From Nitratireductor mangrovi (lineage in GTDB: Bacteria > Pseudomonadota > Alphaproteobacteria > Rhizobiales > Rhizobiaceae), in contig NZ_CP042301.2 of NCBI RefSeq assembly GCF_007922615.2, positions 2,542,001 through 2,606,000 on the forward strand: DNA of 64,000 bases. Direction: 5' to 3'. Shown here piece after piece: positions 36,107-45,627 of this stretch; position 1 is the stretch's first letter, and every line of letters starts with the position of its first letter. The translations under genes were made by a program, and so were the position numbers. The notes under the pieces were generated by a model that was not told the origin of the DNA, made no database searches, and saw only the letters and a program-made list of their open reading frames with translations.

Positions 36107-37975
36107 ATGCGGGAGTTGAAAAGGCTGATGCCATCCAGGGCGGCGCGCAGAAGCATCTGGATATTCGGCATATGCGTGCTGGCGCTGATCGCGCTTCTCG
36201 CCGCCATTCCCTATGTCGCTTCGACCCAGATCGTGCGCAACCGCATCGCCCACGAGATCGGCAGCTGGACCGGATACAGGGTCGAACTGCTCGGCAATCC
36301 CCGCATCGACGTCTGGCCGACCTTCCGCGCGGTGCTGCATGACGTCGCCTTCAAGGAATGGAGCGATCCGGACGATCCACCGGTGCTGCAGGCCGAGCGG
36401 ATCGAGCTCGAGCTGTCGGCCATCGCCGCCCTGCGTGGCGACGTGGTTTTCTCCAGGATGCATCTGTTGCGGCCGATGGTCCGCGTGCGCGACACAGGTG
36501 CGGTCGTGCCCCTGCCGTCGGAGCCGATGGGCGGGCGCGTCAAGCGCGCCGTCGTCAAGGCCCGCGAGGCCGTCGCGGCCAACCCGGCTGCGCCCGACAC
36601 CAGCCAGATGCCGGCCGACCCGCTCGGCTCGGTCGAGTTCACGGACGGCCAGATCGTTCTGGTGGCGGACGGCAAGGAAGAAATCCTGGTCACCGCGCTC
36701 AGCGGGCGGGGCGGTTGGCCATCGCTCAACCGCCCGCTGTCGATCACGGCCAAGGGTGTCTGGCGCGGCGAGAACGTCTCCGTCGAGACGACGACGAGCC
36801 AGCCGCTGACATTGTTCGCCGGCGGCAGCGCGCCGGTGACCTTCGCGATGACCGCCGCCCCGCTGACCGCGCGCTTCGAGGGCATCGCCACCTTCTCCGG
36901 CAGCGGCTTCATCGATGGCCGGGCACAGTTTTCATCGCCCTCGCTGCGGCGCGCACTCGAATGGTCGCGGACCGAGATTTCCCCGGGATCGGCTGTCGGC
37001 GCAGCTTCCCTGTCCGGCCACCTGATCGGCGACATGCAACGCCTCAAGGTCGAGGAGGCCGAGATCGAGTTCAGCGGCCATCCCGGCATGGGCGTCATCG
37101 ACTTCTCCTTCGCCAGCGATATCCCGGCCGTCGCCGGCACGCTCGCCTTCGAAACGCTCGACCTGCGCTCGCTGCTCGCCGCGTTCACCCGCACGCCCGA
37201 CAACGCCGAGGCATGGCATCAGGAGATCGACACGCGCTTCGCGCACGACCTCGGCCTCGACCTGCGGCTTTCCGCCGACCGCGCTACCGCCGGACCGATC
37301 GCCATGACCGAGGTCGCCGCGACGGTGCAGATCAAGGATGGCCTGGCCGCCTTCGACATTTCCGACGCCACGGCTTTCGGCGGCACCGTGCAGGCAGGCA
37401 TGCGCATCGACCGCCGCGACGGCAAAAATCACGCCCAGTTCCGCTTTCTCGCCACCGATATCGACACCGCCCCGCTGGCGACTGCGGCGACCTTGACCCG
37501 CCCGGCGCCGCAGGCGCGCGCCACGCTGTCGGTCATCCTCAACAGCAATGTCGTTATCTGGGACGATTTCCTGTCACGCGCCGACGGGTCGATCTCGGCC
37601 AAGCTGGGCCCGGGAAGCATTGCCGGCATCGATCTTGCCGCTTTCCTCGAACGCACCCGCCAGGGCGGCTTCTTTCCGCTGAGCGAGGTGTCCAAGGGCA
37701 CCCTGCCCATCCAGGAAGCCGAGTTGAAGGCATCTATCGCCAATGGCGTCGCCCGCCTCGACATCGCCCGCGCGATCTCGGGCGACCGCGCGATCTCGCT
37801 GACCGGCATCGTGCCTTATGTCGGGCGCGGGCTGGCCCTGTCCGGCCTCGTCGCGCCGAAGGACGTTTCCGCCGGTACGCCCGACCCGCAATCGGTCGCC
37901 GCCTTCTTCGTCGGCGGCTCCTGGAGCACCCCCTTCGTGTCCCCGGTTCTCGCCCCCGTGCCGCCCGTGGAGTAA
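36107..37975 (+). CDS. AsmA-family protein
   Basis: A 622-residue envelope protein. One membrane helix near residues 17-37 (SIWIFGICVLALIALLAAIP) is followed by a large periplasmic beta-rich part that begins with GYRVELLGNPRIDVWPTFR, the AsmA N-terminal signature, and has the C-terminal AsmA_2 type segment with LAAFLERTRQGGFFPLSEVS. AsmA-like proteins are bridge-type proteins linked to lipid transport and outer membrane assembly. Start is uncertain: 36107 (used here) and the ATG at 36128 are both possible, and neither changes the domain. It is divergent from acsA2. Confidence 0.85.
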   Translation: MRELKRLMPSRAARRSIWIFGICVLALIALLAAIPYVASTQIVRNRIAHEIGSWTGYRVELLGNPRIDVWPTFRAVLHDVAFKEWSDPDDPPVLQAERIELELSAIAALRGDVVFSRMHLLRPMVRVRDTGAVVPLPSEPMGGRVKRAVVKAREAVAANPAAPDTSQMPADPLGSVEFTDGQIVLVADGKEEILVTALSGRGGWPSLNRPLSITAKGVWRGENVSVETTTSQPLTLFAGGSAPVTFAMTAAPLTARFEGIATFSGSGFIDGRAQFSSPSLRRALEWSRTEISPGSAVGAASLSGHLIGDMQRLKVEEAEIEFSGHPGMGVIDFSFASDIPAVAGTLAFETLDLRSLLAAFTRTPDNAEAWHQEIDTRFAHDLGLDLRLSADRATAGPIAMTEVAATVQIKDGLAAFDISDATAFGGTVQAGMRIDRRDGKNHAQFRFLATDIDTAPLATAATLTRPAPQARATLSVILNSNVVIWDDFLSRADGSISAKLGPGSIAGIDLAAFLERTRQGGFFPLSEVSKGTLPIQEAELKASIANGVARLDIARAISGDRAISLTGIVPYVGRGLALSGLVAPKDVSAGTPDPQSVAAFFVGGSWSTPFVSPVLAPVPPVE

Positions 37976-38113
37976 GCCGCCGAATTTCCCGGCGGTGGCG
38001 AATCGCGCTAGGTTCGCGAAGATCGTGTCAAGTGCCGCTTGGTGTCGGTCGGCGTGCCGCGATCCATTGCGCGGCGGGCGGGGTGTCCGGTCACACAGTC
38101 CGGGAGGGGTTGC

Positions 38114-38356
38114 TTGCTGCGCTTGCTGACGGGCCTGTTCAAGATCGCGGTGGTGTCGCTCATCACCGGGGCGGGGCTGTCCGCTTTCGACATCACCGCC
38201 GCCGACATTCTGGCCGATCTCGGCCTGACGCCCGAAAACGTGCTCGATCTGCTGCAGCGCGGCGCCGCCTGGGCCGTCCCCAACATCGTCCTGGGATCGA
38301 TGGTGATCGTGCCGATCTGGCTGGTGATCTATCTGCTGAAGCCGCCGCGCGGTTGA
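38114..38356 (+). CDS. Small membrane protein, DUF6460-like
   Basis: An 80-residue protein with two hydrophobic segments (LTGLFKIAVVSLITGAGLSA at 5-24 and NIVLGSMVIVPIWLVIYLL near 55-74) joined by a helical DITAADILADLGLTPENVLD segment. I recall this as the small DUF6460 family of rhizobia. The best start is TTG at 38114, preceded by GGGAGGGG at the right distance; an ATG 75 bases earlier in frame has no good ribosome site and its leader is not conserved-looking. Function unknown. Confidence 0.72.
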   Translation: MLRLLTGLFKIAVVSLITGAGLSAFDITAADILADLGLTPENVLDLLQRGAAWAVPNIVLGSMVIVPIWLVIYLLKPPRG

Positions 38357-38371
38357 ACGACCCGGTGCCCG

Positions 38372-39193
38372 TCAGCCGTCGCGCAGCGCCGCCTGGGCGT
38401 CACGCCGCCGCTGCACCTCGCGGCGCTTGTTGAGGATCGAGGCGGCCACCACCCCGATCGTGACGACGCCGATCAGGATGGTGCAGACCGCGTTGATCTC
38501 CGGCGTCACGCCAAGACGCACCTGGCTGTAGATCTTCATCGGCAAGGTGGTGGCGCCAGGCCCCGAGGTGAAGCTCGCGATCACCAGATCGTCGAGCGAC
38601 AGGGTGAAGGCGAGCATCCAGCCCGAGACAATGGCCGGCATGATCACCGGCAGGGTGATGGCAAAGAAGGTCTTCACCGGCGGCGCGCCGAGATCCATGG
38701 CGGCTTCCTCCAGCGAACGGTCGAAGCTCAACAGGCGCGACTGGACCACGACCGCGACGAAGCACATTGAGAAGGTGATGTGGGCCAGCGTCACGGTGAG
38801 GAAGCCGCGATCGAGCCCGATCGCCACGAACAGCAGCAGCAGCGACAGCCCGGTGATCACTTCGGGCATCACCAGTGGCGCAAACACCATGCCCGAAAAA
38901 AGCACCCTGCCCCGGAAGCGCGTATAGCGCGTCAGGGCGAGCGCGGCGAGCGTGCCCAGCACGGTGGCCACGCTGGCCGAGATGAAGGCGACGCGCGCGG
39001 TCACCCATGCCGCGTCGAGCAGGCCCTGATTGTTGAAGAGCTCGAAATACCAGCGCGTCGAAAAGCCGGCCCACACGGTGACCAGTTGCGATTCGTTGAA
39101 GGAATAGACGATCAGGAGCACGATCGGCAGGTAGAGAAAGGCGAAACCCGCCACGATCGAGACGATGTTGAAGCGTGTCCACGAGCCGGTCAT
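38372..39193 (-). CDS. potI: Putrescine/polyamine ABC transporter permease PotI
   Basis: A 273-residue inner-membrane permease with six predicted helices and the EAA loop EEAAMDLGAPPVKTFFAITL near 162-181. The N terminus and RLGVTPEINAV near 235 are typical of PotI/PotC. The start at 39193 overlaps potH by 4 bases (ATGA). It is the last gene of the minus-strand puuA-potF-potG-potH-potI unit that imports putrescine-type substrates. Confidence 0.93.
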   Translation of the reverse strand: MTGSWTRFNIVSIVAGFAFLYLPIVLLIVYSFNESQLVTVWAGFSTRWYFELFNNQGLLDAAWVTARVAFISASVATVLGTLAALALTRYTRFRGRVLFSGMVFAPLVMPEVITGLSLLLLFVAIGLDRGFLTVTLAHITFSMCFVAVVVQSRLLSFDRSLEEAAMDLGAPPVKTFFAITLPVIMPAIVSGWMLAFTLSLDDLVIASFTSGPGATTLPMKIYSQVRLGVTPEINAVCTILIGVVTIGVVAASILNKRREVQRRRDAQAALRDG

Positions 39194-40104
39194 CGGTCCT
39201 GCTCCTGGGCGCGCGCCTGCGCCTGCTGGAAATACATGATCGGCACGACCAGGATCAAAAGCAGGATCACCGCCACGGCAGAGGAAACCGGCCAGTCGCG
39301 ATTGTTGAAGAATTCCGTCCACAACGTCTTGCCGATCATCAGCGTGCCGGAACCGCCGAGCAGGTCGGGGATAACGAACTCGCCGACGGCGGGAATGAAG
39401 ACCAGCAGGCAGCCGGCGACGACGCCCGGCAGCGCCAGCGGGAAGGTGATCTTCCAGAAGGCGGAGATCGGCGTGCAGCCGAGGTCCTGCGCCGCCTCGA
39501 TCAGCGAATAGTCCATCTTCTCGAGCGAGGAATAGAGCGGCAGCACCATGAACGGCAGGTAGGAATAGACGATGCCGATGAAGATCGCGGTGTGCGTGTT
39601 GAGGATGATAAGCGGCTCGTCGATGACGCCGATCCAGAGCAGGAACTGGTTGAGCAGCCCTTCCGGTTTCAGGATGCCGATCCAGGCGTAGACGCGGATC
39701 AGGAACGAGGTCCAGAACGGCAGGATGACCAGCATCAGCAGGATCGGGCGAAGCTCGGCCGGCGCGCGCGCCATGCCATAGGCGACCGGGAAGCCGATCA
39801 GGAGCGTGATCAGCGTCGAGACAAGCGCGATCACGATGCTGGAGAGGTAGGCGTTGATGTAGAGCCGATCCTCGGTCAGCCAGAGATAGTTGTCGACGCC
39901 GAGCCGGGAGAGGTTGTCGAAAAAGCCCGCCAGCCCGCCGGAGAACTCGAACACCGGCGTGTAGGGCGGCATGGCGATCGCCGTCGTTGACAATGAAATC
40001 TTGAAGACGATCAGGAACGGGACGAGGAAAAAGACCAGCAGCCAGAGATAGGGGATGAGGATGACCAGGCGGCTCGCGATGGCGGAGGCGACACGGTTCA
40101 TCAC
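39190..40104 (-). CDS. potH: Putrescine/polyamine ABC transporter permease PotH
   Basis: A 304-residue permease with six membrane helices. The EAA loop is EAAQDLGCTPISAFWKITFP near 207-226, and LPFWTSFLIRVYAWIGIL near 128-145 is characteristic of PotH/PotB. It lies 6 bases downstream of potG and overlaps potI by 4 bases, so the three are tightly coupled. It would pair with PotI to form the membrane channel of the importer. Confidence 0.94.
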   Translation of the reverse strand: MMNRVASAIASRLVILIPYLWLLVFFLVPFLIVFKISLSTTAIAMPPYTPVFEFSGGLAGFFDNLSRLGVDNYLWLTEDRLYINAYLSSIVIALVSTLITLLIGFPVAYGMARAPAELRPILLMLVILPFWTSFLIRVYAWIGILKPEGLLNQFLLWIGVIDEPLIILNTHTAIFIGIVYSYLPFMVLPLYSSLEKMDYSLIEAAQDLGCTPISAFWKITFPLALPGVVAGCLLVFIPAVGEFVIPDLLGGSGTLMIGKTLWTEFFNNRDWPVSSAVAVILLLILVVPIMYFQQAQARAQEQDR

Positions 40105-40110
40105 ATGCCC

Positions 40111-41250
40111 CTATCGCGTCAGCACGACGCCGGCATCCGGCTTGAAGGAAACCCAGGCACGGTCGTGCCAGGTCAGCGCCTCCTCGCTAACGCGGGCGCT
40201 GTTCATGGTGCTGGCGCGCACGATGCGGCCGTCGTCGAGGCGCACGTGGTAGATGGTCATGTCGCCGAGATAGGCGATGTCGTAGACCTCGCCCTCGGCA
40301 GCATTGAGCTCCGCGCCCTCCGGGCGCGCGGCACTGACACGCAGCTTTTCCGGCCTGATCGCGAACCAGACCCGGCTCCCCGCCTGCGCGTCACCGGGAT
40401 TCTCGGTCAGGATGGTAAGGCCAGCGCCGTCGATGCGGGCCGAGGCGCCGTCGCGCGCCGAGACATCGCCCTCGATCAGGTTCACCGAGCCGACGAAGTC
40501 GGCGACGAAGCGCGAGTTGGGCGCTTCGTAGATCTCGGCGGGGGTCGCCACCTGCATGACCTCGCCCTTGTCGAGGATGGCGATGCGGTCGGCCATGGTC
40601 ATCGCCTCTTCCTGGTCGTGCGTGACCACGATGAAGGTCAGGCCGAGATCCTGTTGCAGATCCATCAGTTCGAACTGGGTCTCCTCGCGCAGCTTCTTGT
40701 CGAGCGCGCCGAGCGGTTCGTCGAGCAGCAGCACCTTGGGCCGCTTGGCGACCGAACGCGCGAGCGCCACCCGCTGGCGCTGTCCGCCGGAGAGCTGATG
40801 CGGCTTGCGGCTCGCGAACTGCTCCAGCTTGACCAGCTTCAGCATCTCGCCGACGCGGGTTTCGATCTCCGCTCTCGACATGCCGTCCTGCTTGAGCCCG
40901 AACGCAATGTTCTGCGCCACCGTCATGTGCGGGAACAGCGCATAGGACTGGAACATCATGTTGACGGGCCGCCGATAGGGCGGAATGCCGGCAAGGTCCT
41001 GACCGTCAAGCAGGATGCGCCCGGCCGTCGGTTCCTCGAAGCCGGCCAGCATGCGCAACAGAGTGGACTTGCCGCAGCCGGATGCACCCAGCAGCGCGAA
41101 GAACTCGCGCTCGTAGATGGTCAGGGACAGATCGTCGACGGCTGTGAAGTCGCCGAATTTCTTGGTGACGTTTTCGACGGAGATATAGGGCTTGGCGGCC
41201 GGATCGACCCAGGGCGCGAAACTCTTCCGGATGCTGCCAAGCGACTTCAT
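40111..41250 (-). CDS. potG: Putrescine/polyamine ABC transporter ATPase PotG
   Basis: A 379-residue ATPase. Walker A is GASGCGKST near residues 55-63, the ABC signature LSGGQRQRVALARS near 153, Walker B VLLLDEP near 173, and the switch His lies in VVTHDQEEA. After residue 250 comes a TOBE domain with FAIRPEKLRV. The long N-terminal extension before PYISVENVTKKFG is typical of PotG. A hairpin separates it from potF, probably lowering its expression relative to the binding protein. Confidence 0.95.
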   Translation of the reverse strand: MKSLGSIRKSFAPWVDPAAKPYISVENVTKKFGDFTAVDDLSLTIYEREFFALLGASGCGKSTLLRMLAGFEEPTAGRILLDGQDLAGIPPYRRPVNMMFQSYALFPHMTVAQNIAFGLKQDGMSRAEIETRVGEMLKLVKLEQFASRKPHQLSGGQRQRVALARSVAKRPKVLLLDEPLGALDKKLREETQFELMDLQQDLGLTFIVVTHDQEEAMTMADRIAILDKGEVMQVATPAEIYEAPNSRFVADFVGSVNLIEGDVSARDGASARIDGAGLTILTENPGDAQAGSRVWFAIRPEKLRVSAARPEGAELNAAEGEVYDIAYLGDMTIYHVRLDDGRIVRASTMNSARVSEEALTWHDRAWVSFKPDAGVVLTR

Positions 41251-41281
41251 GACCCCTCCACCCCTACGTGACCGCCGAACG

Positions 41282-41307
41282 AGGCCCCGGCGTCCCTGCC
41301 GGGGCCT
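41282..41307 (-). other. Intergenic hairpin between potF and potG
   Basis: A perfect 10-bp stem (AGGCCCCGGC at 41282-41291 with GCCGGGGCCT at 41298-41307, 6-base loop) 8 bases after the potF stop. There is no U run, so it is more likely a 3' stabilising or partly attenuating hairpin that keeps binding-protein mRNA more abundant than that of the transporter, a common arrangement in ABC operons. Confidence 0.65.
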
Positions 41308-41314
41308 TCGGCAT

Positions 41315-42409
41315 TCACTGCCCGGTGACCACCCGCGTCCACAGGCGCGTGATCTGGCGCTGAGCCTTCGCGTTGTAGGGCATGGTCGTATAGAGATTGT
41401 CGAGCGTCGCCTGGTCCGGGTAGACGGCCGGATCGCCGATCACGTCTTCCTCCAGAAGTTCCTGCGAAGCCTTGTTGCCGTTGGCGTAGTAGACGTAGTT
41501 GGACGCCTTGGCGATCACCTCGGGCGTCATCAGGTAGTTCAGGAACTCATGCGCCTCCTCGACATTCTTGGCGTCGGCCGGGATCGCCATCTGATCGAAC
41601 CACATCTGCGCGCCTTCCTTCGGGATCGAATAATCGACGGCCACACCCTGGTCGGCTTCCGCCGCGCGGTCGCGCGCCTGGAAGACATCGCCCGACCAGC
41701 CGATGGCCATGCAGATGTCGCCATTGGCCAGAGCGTTGATGTATTCCGACGAATGGAACTTGCGGATGTGCGGGCGGATGGAAAGAAGCAGTTCCTCGGC
41801 CTTGGCGAGGTCGTCCGCCTCGGTGCTGAGGGGGTCAAGCCCGAGATATTTCAGCGCCGCCGGCACCATCTCCGCCGGGGCGTCGAGCATATGCACCCCG
41901 CAGTCGGCCAGCTTGGCAATCATCTCCGGCTTGAAGACGACGTCCCAGCTGTCGACACGCTCGATTCCAAGCGCGTCCTGCACCTTCTTGACGTTGTAGC
42001 CGATGCCGGTCGTGCCCCACATGTAGTTGATCGAATAGGCATTCTCGGGATCGTATTTCTCGGTGCGGCTGGCGATCATGTCCCACATGTTGGAGATGTT
42101 GGGCAGCTTCGACTTGTCCAGCTTCTGGAACACGCCGGCCTGGATCTGCCGCGCCAGGAACGTGCCGGTCGGCACCACGACATCGTAGCCGGTGCCGCCA
42201 GCGAGCAGCTTGGTCTCGAGGATCTCGTTCGAATCAAAGACGTCATAGACGACCTTGATTCCGGTCTTGGCGGTGAAGTCCTCAAGGATCGACTCGTCGA
42301 TATAGTCGGACCAGTTGTAGACGTTGACCGTCCGATCCTGGGCGGAAGCGCCGAAACTGACGATAGCGGCGAGAGACGTGGCGGCGAACAGCAACCCCTT
42401 GCGCGACAT
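41315..42409 (-). CDS. potF: Putrescine/polyamine-binding protein PotF
   Basis: A 364-residue periplasmic binding protein. The signal peptide covers residues 1-21 and is cut near GASA|QDR. The mature start TVNVYNWSDYIDESILEDF is the PotD/PotF hallmark; VVPTGTFLARQIQAGVFQKL and MAIGWSGDVFQARDRA add acidic and aromatic residues of the polyamine site. I chose the ATG at 42409, preceded by AGAGGAGA; the frame is open further upstream without a signal sequence. It lies between the puuA-like ligase gene and potG. Confidence 0.95.
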   Translation of the reverse strand: MSRKGLLFAATSLAAIVSFGASAQDRTVNVYNWSDYIDESILEDFTAKTGIKVVYDVFDSNEILETKLLAGGTGYDVVVPTGTFLARQIQAGVFQKLDKSKLPNISNMWDMIASRTEKYDPENAYSINYMWGTTGIGYNVKKVQDALGIERVDSWDVVFKPEMIAKLADCGVHMLDAPAEMVPAALKYLGLDPLSTEADDLAKAEELLLSIRPHIRKFHSSEYINALANGDICMAIGWSGDVFQARDRAAEADQGVAVDYSIPKEGAQMWFDQMAIPADAKNVEEAHEFLNYLMTPEVIAKASNYVYYANGNKASQELLEEDVIGDPAVYPDQATLDNLYTTMPYNAKAQRQITRLWTRVVTGQ

Positions 42410-42528
42410 GAACTTTCTCCTCTGTCTTTTCCCCTCCCGGCTCGCACAGCGGTCCTTCACGGCCGGGTTTTGACTTTGAGCCTATTGGCGTTTCGCCGGA
42501 GCGACAAGCGGGAAATTGCGTCCCCTGC

Positions 42529-43983
42529 TCACAGATAGGTTGTCCTCTCAAGCGCCGTGATCTCGCCCCAGAAGGCGATGATCTCGGCGCGCTTCAGGTC
42601 CTTGTAGACCTTGGAAAGCAGCGGCCCGAGCGCCCGGTCGACGAAGCGGCTCTTTTCCATCAGCTGCAGCGCGTCGTCCATGTCGTCTGGCAGGAACAGC
42701 CCGTCATCGTCATAGGCGTTGCCCTCCACCGGCGGCGGCGGCACGAGGTTGCCCTCGATGCCTTCGACCATGCCCTGAAGCAGCGTTGCCATGACCAGAT
42801 AGGGGTTGGCGTCGGCCCCGGCGATGCGGTGTTCGACGCGCCGGTTCTCGTCGCTGGAGACCGGAATGCGCAGGGCGACGGAACGGTTGTTTTCCGCCCA
42901 CACCGCCCGCGTCGGCGCGTAGGAACCAGGCGTGATGCGCCGGAAGCCGTTCCAGGTGTTGATGAACAAAAGCAGCGATTCCGGCATGGTCTTGAGCAGG
43001 CCGGCAACCGCCGATTCGAGCTTCCTGCGCCCGCCATCGCCGCCGAAGATGTTGTTGCCGTCCCCGTCGAGCATCGAGGCATGCACATGCATGCCGTTGC
43101 CGGCATATTCCAGGAACGGCTTGGCCATGAAGGTCGCCGTCAGCCCATGCGCCCGCGCGCAGCCGATCACGATACGCCGCAGCAGGATGACGTCGTCCGC
43201 CGCCTTCAGCGGATCGGCGCGGTGCTTCAGATTGACCTCGAACTGGCCGGGCGCGGCCTCCTTGATGATCGTGTCGATCGGCAGGTCCATCTCGTGGGCC
43301 GCGTCGCGGATCATGTCGAAGAGTTCGGCATGCTCGGCGAGGTCGTCGAGCCCGTACATCCTGAGCCGGTCCGGCCCGGCCGTGGCGCCCACCGGCGCCG
43401 GCATGCCGTCATCCCAGTCGGTGTCGGGATCGAGCAGGTAGAATTCGAGCTCGAAGGCTACGACCGGGAACAGGCCCTTGTCGTTCACCTCGGCGATCTT
43501 CTTCTTCAGAACCTGGCGCGGGTCGGCCAAAAACGGCTCTCCTTCGGGCGTGAAGGTCTGCAGCAGCACCTGCGCCGTCTTGCGTTTGGCCCACGGCACG
43601 ATCGCCAGCGTTCCGCGTGTGGCGCGGCAATAGCCGTCCTTGTCGCCGGTCTCGATATGCAGGCCGGTCTCGTTGACTTCGCGCCCCCAGACGTCGAGGC
43701 CATGCAGCGACATCGGGAAATTGACGCCTTCGTGATAGGCCTTCTTCAGCGCGTCGCCCGGCGCCCATTTGCCGCGCATGACGCCGTTCGGATCGACAAG
43801 CAGGAACTCGACAGCCTCGAGGTCGGGGTGCTTTTCGACGAAGGACTTGTATTCGGCCTCGTGCTCGGGTGTGGCGAACGGGCTGGCCTTGTCGGCACGG
43901 TGGCCCGGTGAAGCCGGTACCGACGCGGCTGGGCGGTCGTCCTTTGTGCCGGCGGACGCCGTGCCGGGAACTGTCAAGGGCAA
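42529..43983 (-). CDS. puuA: Glutamine-synthetase-family ligase, probable gamma-glutamylputrescine synthetase
   Basis: A 484-residue type I glutamine-synthetase fold ligase. Metal-binding glutamates are in ELEFY at 178-182, the ATP/metal His motif is GNGMHVHAS at 296-304, and RRVEHRIAGADANPY comes near 375-389. The N-terminal ~40 residues are a Pro/Ala-rich extension absent from true GlnA. Its position directly upstream of potF-potG-potH-potI points to PuuA, which joins glutamate to putrescine at the start of putrescine breakdown. A ligase for another amine is possible. A second, different family member is at 53.4 kb. Confidence 0.85.
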   Translation of the reverse strand: MPLTVPGTASAGTKDDRPAASVPASPGHRADKASPFATPEHEAEYKSFVEKHPDLEAVEFLLVDPNGVMRGKWAPGDALKKAYHEGVNFPMSLHGLDVWGREVNETGLHIETGDKDGYCRATRGTLAIVPWAKRKTAQVLLQTFTPEGEPFLADPRQVLKKKIAEVNDKGLFPVVAFELEFYLLDPDTDWDDGMPAPVGATAGPDRLRMYGLDDLAEHAELFDMIRDAAHEMDLPIDTIIKEAAPGQFEVNLKHRADPLKAADDVILLRRIVIGCARAHGLTATFMAKPFLEYAGNGMHVHASMLDGDGNNIFGGDGGRRKLESAVAGLLKTMPESLLLFINTWNGFRRITPGSYAPTRAVWAENNRSVALRIPVSSDENRRVEHRIAGADANPYLVMATLLQGMVEGIEGNLVPPPPVEGNAYDDDGLFLPDDMDDALQLMEKSRFVDRALGPLLSKVYKDLKRAEIIAFWGEITALERTTYL

Positions 43984-44072
43984 GATGGGCCTGTATGGCT
44001 GTTAAAGATCGCCTAAGCTGCCAGCGGTGTCGCGAACTTGTCAATCTTGCGTCCAGAGATCGCCGCAGCGGG

Positions 44073-44357
44073 TCACCCCGTGATGCGAAAACCCCGCGGC
44101 GCAAAGCCCGGGTCCGCGTCCTCGACATACACCTGTTCAACCGAAGCGCCCGCCGGGCCGACGTGCAGACGCTCGACCATGTGCGAAACCGCAATCTTGG
44201 TTCCGACAATGAGCGCCACGACCGAGCCGTCGGCCTCGTTGCGTACCCATCCCGACAGGCCGAGCGCCTCGGCCTCGGATCGTGTCCATGCGCGGAAGCT
44301 GACACCCTGGACCCGTCCGGTGATGCGTGCCAGCACGACCTTGCGGTCTTCAGCCAT
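44073..44357 (-). CDS. Acylphosphatase
   Basis: A 94-residue acylphosphatase that hydrolyses carboxyl-phosphate bonds. The phosphate-binding loop GRVQGVSFRAW contains catalytic Arg22, and Asn40 in GWVRNEADGSV is the second catalytic residue; both positions equal those of the standard enzyme. The start at 44357 gives normal length; the frame stays open upstream through the neighbouring gene in antisense. It is divergent from the quinone reductase gene. Confidence 0.93.
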   Translation of the reverse strand: MAEDRKVVLARITGRVQGVSFRAWTRSEAEALGLSGWVRNEADGSVVALIVGTKIAVSHMVERLHVGPAGASVEQVYVEDADPGFAPRGFRITG

Positions 44358-44489
44358 CGCAGCCCCTTGTCGATCGCGTTCAAGTGTGGAGGCTAAGGGC
44401 CGAGGGCGCAACACCCGTGGCCGGCGTTTCTGGCTTTCCGGTTCAGGGTGAGGCAGGGGCGATGAGCCTGGAGTGAAGTGGAGGCGGAG

Positions 44490-45467
44490 ATGCAGGCGGC
44501 CTGGTACGAGAAGAACGGCGAACCGCGCGACGTGATCGTGGTCGGCGAGATGGAAACACCTCGCCCCGGAGCGGGCGAGGTGCTGGTGAGGCTGGCCACC
44601 TCCGGCGTCAACCCGTCCGACGTCAAGTCGCGGCGCGGGCGGCCGCTGATCGGACCGCGCATCATCCCGCATTCCGACGGCGCCGGCGTCGTCGAGGCCG
44701 TGGGCGACGGTGTGTCGGCAGGCAGGATCGGCGAGCGCGTCTGGACCTGGAACGCGCAATGGAAGCGCCCCTTCGGCACGGCGGCCGAATATGTCGCCCT
44801 GCCGGAGGCGCAGGCCGTGCCGCTGCCCGACAATATTGATTTCGCCGCAGGCGCCTGCCTCGGAATCCCGGCACTGACCGCACTGCGCGCCATCGACCTG
44901 CAGGGCGACGTGGCCGGCAAGACGCTGCTGATAACCGGCGCCGCCAATGCGGTCGGGCACTACGCCGTGCAGATCGCCAAACGGCGCGGCGCCCGCGTCA
45001 TCGGCACCGCGTCGGCCGCCCGCCGCGGGCACGCGCTGGCCGCCGGCGCGGACGAGGTGATCGATTATCGGGAGGGCAAGACTGCCGAGCAGCTGAAGGA
45101 ACTGACCGGCGGCAAGGGTGCCGACGGCATCGTCGACATGGACCTTTCCACCACGGCGGCGCTGTTGCCCGAGGGCGCTTTGGCGCCGCATGGCAAGCTG
45201 GTCTGCTACGGCTCCAACGTGCCGGCCGACATCCCGGTGTCCTTCCCGGCCATGTTATGGAACAGCCTGACGCTGCAGGTCTTTGTGGTCTACGAACTGC
45301 TGCCCGAGGTGCGCGCCGCCGCCCTGCTCGACCTGACGCGCATGCTGGCTGCGGATGTGCTCAAGCATTCGATCGGCGCGACCTTTCCGCTTGAACAGAC
45401 GGCCGAGGCGCATGAGGCGGTCGAGAAGGGTGACACGATCGGCAATGTGGTGCTGGCGATCGACTGA
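44490..45467 (+). CDS. NADPH:quinone reductase, zinc-independent MDR family
   Basis: A 325-residue medium-chain reductase of the QOR type. The N-terminal GroES-like domain has NPSDVKSRRG and HSDGAGVVEAVGDGV; the Rossmann domain has LLITGAANAVGHYAVQIAKR near 150-169, with the zeta-crystallin-like AxxxVG nucleotide loop. The structural-zinc cysteine cluster of alcohol dehydrogenases is absent. It would reduce quinones or alpha,beta-unsaturated carbonyls with NADPH. ATG at 44490 follows GGAGGCGGAG; a GTG 12 bases earlier is less likely. A LysR gene follows 233 bases downstream. Confidence 0.88.
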   Translation: MQAAWYEKNGEPRDVIVVGEMETPRPGAGEVLVRLATSGVNPSDVKSRRGRPLIGPRIIPHSDGAGVVEAVGDGVSAGRIGERVWTWNAQWKRPFGTAAEYVALPEAQAVPLPDNIDFAAGACLGIPALTALRAIDLQGDVAGKTLLITGAANAVGHYAVQIAKRRGARVIGTASAARRGHALAAGADEVIDYREGKTAEQLKELTGGKGADGIVDMDLSTTAALLPEGALAPHGKLVCYGSNVPADIPVSFPAMLWNSLTLQVFVVYELLPEVRAAALLDLTRMLAADVLKHSIGATFPLEQTAEAHEAVEKGDTIGNVVLAID

Positions 45468-45627
45468 GATTCGCTCGCGAACCTGCGCCCGCCCGTCATC
45501 CGCTCCGCAATCGCCTAACAGCCACCAGCCGGCGCCTTCATGCCATCCGCTCGCCCGCCGGGCCTGCCGGGTCGCCTCATGATGGAGAAGCGCGCAGCCG
45601 AGCATGAATTCCATCCACAGCCTCCTG

